64,000 nucleotides of DNA from Leadbettera azotonutricia ZAS-9 (lineage in GTDB: Bacteria > Spirochaetota > Spirochaetia > Treponematales > Breznakiellaceae): assembly GCF_000214355.1 (NCBI RefSeq), contig NC_015577.1:806001-870000 (forward strand), read 5' to 3'. Below are positions 61,295-64,000 of the stretch, in pieces. Position 1 is the stretch's first letter. The number at the start of each line of letters is the position of its first letter. The notes beneath the pieces are model-generated. The model was not told the DNA's origin, ran no database searches, and worked only from the letters and a program-made list of their open reading frames with translations. Both the position numbers and the translations under genes were made by a program.

Positions 61295-61326
61295 GCCCCG
61301 CCTATAGCGGAGCATTTTAAAGTATA
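61295..61326 (-). promoter_or_regulatory. nrdJ promoter -10 and 5'-end stem-loop
   Basis: TATACT (61326-61321) puts the start of transcription near 61314. Directly at that point the RNA can fold GCTCCGC (61313-61307) with GCGGGGC (61301-61295, one G-U pair) over a TATAG loop, so the mRNA would begin with a hairpin. AAGGA then precedes the ATG. I see no B12 box, so a cobalamin riboswitch is unlikely. Confidence 0.55.
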
Positions 61327-61626
61327 CACTATATAAGGGGTAAGGATCAATAGACTTCTGCATAAAAATTTGGCAGAAAGCCTTCCATAATAATGCAAGG
61401 AGGGGAAGCGCATTGGACGGGAGATAGGGCATTGGTCAGCCAAAGCGACCGCTTCCTTCTACGCTGCTCCCCCTGGGCTCCGAACTCCTCGCAAAAACCT
61501 TCGGTTTTTGCTGCGGTGTTCTACGCCCACCCCCACGTCGGTTATGCGGGTAACGCGACTATTGTTTTTACCAAGGTCTTTGAATAATGCCAAGGCTGCA
61601 ATATAATACCATAAAAGGTAGGGATT
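61327..61626. other. Non-coding gap with a UUCG hairpin
   Basis: These 300 bases hold no supportable gene. They contain an inverted pair GGAAGCG/CGCTTCC (61405-61456) enclosing TTGG-TCAG-CCAA, and a perfect hairpin with nine-base arms GCAAAAACC (61491-61499) around TTC, giving a CUUCGG tip on the plus strand. TATAAT near 61603 probably belongs to the promoter of the following genes. Confidence 0.5.
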
Positions 61627-61836
61627 ATGCCGACAAACCCCATTGAAGAACGTCAGATCCGTGTGTTCATCTCGTCCACATTCCGGGACATGCAGGCCGA
61701 ACGGGATTACCTTGTGATGAAGATATTCCCCTCCATACGCCGTTACTGCGAAGAGCGGGACATTTCCTTTGTGGAGCTTGATCTCCGGACTTTACCAAAA
61801 AAGCAGAAGACCTTCGTGAAAGCCCTGGAGGAATAA
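61627..61836 (+). CDS. Truncated DUF4062 protein
   Basis: The 69-residue product is the start of a DUF4062 domain: RQIRVFISSTFRDMQAERDY, then KIFPSIRRYCEERDISFVELDLR. In full proteins this is followed by WGVT-type sequence and often NACHT or TPR parts; here it changes abruptly to TLPKKQKTFVKALEE and stops. The stop is directly followed by the ATG of the TIR gene and supplies its ribosome-binding site (GGAGG). It is either a shortened remnant or a minimal partner of the TIR protein. DUF4062 proteins are common in bacterial conflict systems. Confidence 0.7.
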   Translation: MPTNPIEERQIRVFISSTFRDMQAERDYLVMKIFPSIRRYCEERDISFVELDLRTLPKKQKTFVKALEE

Positions 61837-63153
61837 ATGTTGGAAAAAGATGTGAATATTTTTGTAAGTCTCCATCCAGACGACGAAAGATCCGTGTTGC
61901 TTGCATTGGAGCAAGTCCGATCGGCAGGATGGCACAATATTGATATTTCCGGACTACAAACCGGACAAGCGGCAATATTGGAGTCTATCCAGCAAAGCGG
62001 CATGGCATTAATATTCCTGAGCAAAGCGTATGTACGGGATCAGCGCTTGATGCTTGAAGAATTCGCTTATGCCGCCACTGTTGTGCGAAAACCATTTATC
62101 CCGGTCTGGTTGGATAGCCTTGTGGATATACAGCAAGATTGCCAAAATATAGATGGTGACCGGCATCTTCTCAGTGCTTTGGAAATGCTTACAGCCAAAT
62201 ATTCATGTACTGCCATCGATGAACTCATTGCCGAGTTGGAACGATTTACGCCTGATAATACACCTTATACACCTTCAACCCCGCAGATATGCGATAAACC
62301 TTGTGAGGCTTATGAGGGGGATGAGCCATATATATTCATCAGCTACGCCCATGATGACGCAATACAGGTCTATCCAGAAATAAAGGAACTATACGAATCC
62401 GGCTGGGATTTGTGGTACGACGAGGGTATTAAAGTAACAGAGCGTTATTTGCCCGTTATTGCCGATAATATCAGGCATTGCTCGGTATTTGTATTAATGC
62501 TGACAAATCGCTGCTTAGTTCGGCCATTCGTGATGAATTATGAACTGGAGTATGCACGCCAGCGGGGAGTTCCCATTATTCCGGTCTTGTTAGAAGAATT
62601 AACTCCGCAGCCATGGTCAGAGGAAAATGCTGCGAAGCTTTTAAAGGCGGCAATTGCACCGGATGTATTAATTGAACACATAAGTCGTGCCAGCTTGACG
62701 AACCGGGGAACACGTATTGCTGTTCCACCTGCCATTAAACAAAATGTAGTATACGACGTTAATCTGCCGCTGGAAATGCCGGGGTTCAAGATCCTGGTAC
62801 AGGGGGATGAGATAACCATTGTAAGGTATGTTGGTGATGACAGGGATGTTGTTATTCCCAGCACAGTTACATCGGTTGATGGAAAAATAACATTTCAGGT
62901 TACTGCTATTTGTGACTATGCTTTTACAGGTGGCGGCAGCGGCATTTCCGGAATTGGAGTAAATATTGACTTGATGGCTTCCGGTATGTTTAATAAGAAA
63001 ATAAAGATTAACAAAGAATCCCTTGAGAATTGTAAATTATTGACAAGTGTTACGATTCCGGACAGTATTACCAATATTGGACAAGGTGCTTTTTCAGGCT
63101 GCAAATTACTAAAGGGAACCTCTAAAAACCACTTATTAAATATCCTGACATAG
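61837..63153 (+). CDS. Double TIR-domain protein with C-terminal BspA-type LRR
   Basis: The 438-residue protein has a first TIR-like domain (about 5-100: VNIFVSLHPDD, GMALIFLSKAYVRD, LMLEEFAYAA) and a second, more typical one (about 163-265: PYIFISYAHDD, WDLWYDEGI, FVLMLTNRC, NYELEYARQRGVPIIPVLLE). Acidic residues sit where the NADase glutamate of TIR enzymes lies (E74/E75 and E236). From about 315 there are BspA/LRR_5 repeats (SLENCKLLTSVTIPDSITNIGQGAFSGC). The last repeat breaks off after CKLLK, so the end looks truncated. TIR plus a sensor repeat, next to DUF4062, suggests an immune-type sensor; the function is inferred only. Confidence 0.82.
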   Translation: MLEKDVNIFVSLHPDDERSVLLALEQVRSAGWHNIDISGLQTGQAAILESIQQSGMALIFLSKAYVRDQRLMLEEFAYAATVVRKPFIPVWLDSLVDIQQDCQNIDGDRHLLSALEMLTAKYSCTAIDELIAELERFTPDNTPYTPSTPQICDKPCEAYEGDEPYIFISYAHDDAIQVYPEIKELYESGWDLWYDEGIKVTERYLPVIADNIRHCSVFVLMLTNRCLVRPFVMNYELEYARQRGVPIIPVLLEELTPQPWSEENAAKLLKAAIAPDVLIEHISRASLTNRGTRIAVPPAIKQNVVYDVNLPLEMPGFKILVQGDEITIVRYVGDDRDVVIPSTVTSVDGKITFQVTAICDYAFTGGGSGISGIGVNIDLMASGMFNKKIKINKESLENCKLLTSVTIPDSITNIGQGAFSGCKLLKGTSKNHLLNILT

Positions 63154-63244
63154 CTTATTAAATAATTTTTTTTGGAATTGATAAGAAAAAAACGAAAAAT
63201 TGATATAATTGGGCTTATTTATTGCCTCATTCATTCGCTCTTGC

Positions 63245-64000
63245 CCACAATCGTGTGTCGTGGACAGACTCCCCTTATGCATATGCCCGCTTTCCCCTCA
63301 TAAGAAATATATACCGCCAGAAATTATAGGTCAAATTCATAAGCGCTATATTAGCGTGTGCCCGTGCCATCCCTATACTCCGGACCACTATCCCTCTCAT
63401 CGTATTCGTCATCGTGGCAAATACATGCTCAACCCGCGCCCGTATTTTCGATTTCCGCGTGTTGTTCGCTTTTTGTGTCTTTGTTAACGGCCGGTTCCGG
63501 TATCCTTTCTCATGTATCCGATTTTTTGCCTTCCTGGGTATGCATTTCTGTATCTCTTCCCCAACATAGGCACTATCCGCATACAAAATGTTATCTTTCT
63601 CATCCACCAATTTTGATAATTCCTGACTGTCATGTACTGCTGCACTGGTCGTACTGAACTTCGTTATCAGTTTGCTTTCCGCGTCTATTTTTATATGGTC
63701 TTTATATCCGTAATGCCGTTCCTTGTTTTTGGTCGCCCACCGGGCATCAATGTCCTTTTGTGACTTTTTATGCTTTTTCTTTTTTCCTTCCCATTCTTCA
63801 GGCACCTTGCCTTCCTTTATCTTCTGGTTTTCCGCCTTGCTGTTCCGCTGCCGCGGCGCATCCACAAAGGTCGCGTCCACTATGCTTCCGCTGTAGCTTA
63901 TTATTTCCTGCTCCTCAAGCTGCCTGACAAATCGGTAAAATATCGTATCCAATATGTTTGCCTTTACCAGTTCTTCCCGAAAATGCCATATCGTTTTCGC
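63245..64000 (-). mobile_element. IS5-type insertion sequence, one end
   Basis: Downstream of the transposase stop, the stretch around 63248-63270 (minus strand GGGGAGTCTGTCCACGACAC) resembles an IS5-group terminal repeat and marks the probable edge. The other end is outside the window, so neither the inverted repeat pair nor a target duplication can be confirmed. Confidence 0.6.
63275..64000 (-). CDS. IS5-family transposase (5' end outside window)
   Basis: The frame is open from base 64000 (TIWHFREELVKANI, the typical N-terminal region) to TAA 63277-63275, 241 residues visible. It has the DDE elements SIVDATFVDAPRQR (first D), ILYADSAYVG (second D) and RARVEHVFATM with the E, plus YGYKDHIKIDAESKL. 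It appears intact in this part. It lies 121 bases after the truncated TIR-LRR gene. Confidence 0.92.
   Translation of the reverse strand, partial: AKTIWHFREELVKANILDTIFYRFVRQLEEQEIISYSGSIVDATFVDAPRQRNSKAENQKIKEGKVPEEWEGKKKKHKKSQKDIDARWATKNKERHYGYKDHIKIDAESKLITKFSTTSAAVHDSQELSKLVDEKDNILYADSAYVGEEIQKCIPRKAKNRIHEKGYRNRPLTKTQKANNTRKSKIRARVEHVFATMTNTMRGIVVRSIGMARAHANIALMNLTYNFWRYIFLMRGKRAYA

Noticed and set aside
60211-61320. 369-residue plus-strand frame opposite the nrdJ start and intein
   Set aside because: Mirror frame of the reductase and intein codons, with no family match.
61282-61420. Possible cobalamin riboswitch before nrdJ
   Set aside because: No B12-box sequence is present and the promoter leaves only about 30 bases of leader.

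Overview
The window looks like chromosomal DNA of a spirochaete of the Treponema lineage, most likely a termite-gut-type treponeme. The best evidence is a full-length cytoplasmic filament protein A gene (cfpA, 38954-41005), a protein family known only from treponemes. A second FliG-like flagellar switch protein, a short hinge-less SMC and a nickel CO dehydrogenase (cooS) fit an anaerobic, free-living or gut relative rather than T. pallidum. The assignment is inference; no 16S gene lies in the window.

Layout. 1-372 is the tail of a BspA-type leucine-rich-repeat surface protein. 428-7009 carries the whole IMP branch point, purB-guaB-(DUF2400)-purA-guaA, followed by mgtE. 8574-18686 holds an EndoQ-UvrD fusion, a cobalamin adenosyltransferase-like gene, a lysoplasmalogenase, an outer-membrane protein, smc and a sugar-ABC ATPase. 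18789-26437 has a DEAD-box helicase facing a block of two PocR-AraC regulators, a variant corrinoid protein and a MalT-like regulator. 26504-38532 holds fliG1, an M16C protease, comM/yifB, a BrnT/BrnA toxin-antitoxin pair, two metal-type genes (rubredoxin-PTPS fusion, Fur), an amidohydrolase and a pair of cyclic-nucleotide-binding proteins. After cfpA comes an Rrf2-cooS-cooF-FAD oxidoreductase unit with a 27-bp perfect palindrome. A tRNA-Thr precedes a tightly overlapping RDD-SpoIIM-DUF4129-DUF4350-MoxR-DUF58 operon. The right end has thiM, an orphan OadG-like gene with a 27-codon partner, a B12-dependent ribonucleotide reductase interrupted by an intein, and finally a truncated DUF4062 gene, a TIR-TIR-LRR gene and an IS5-type transposase.

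How it fits together. Cobalamin recurs (adenosyltransferase, corrinoid protein, NrdJ), as do anaerobic redox enzymes (CODH, ferredoxin, flavodoxin-like proteins, rubredoxin domain). The most unusual proteins are the EndoQ-helicase fusion, the double TIR-LRR protein beside a DUF4062 stub, the corrinoid protein lacking its cobalt-binding histidine, and the filament protein with an AT-hook tail. A window-wide pattern is that many lone genes have a good -10 box 5-11 bases before the start codon and no Shine-Dalgarno site, which suggests leaderless mRNAs are common here.
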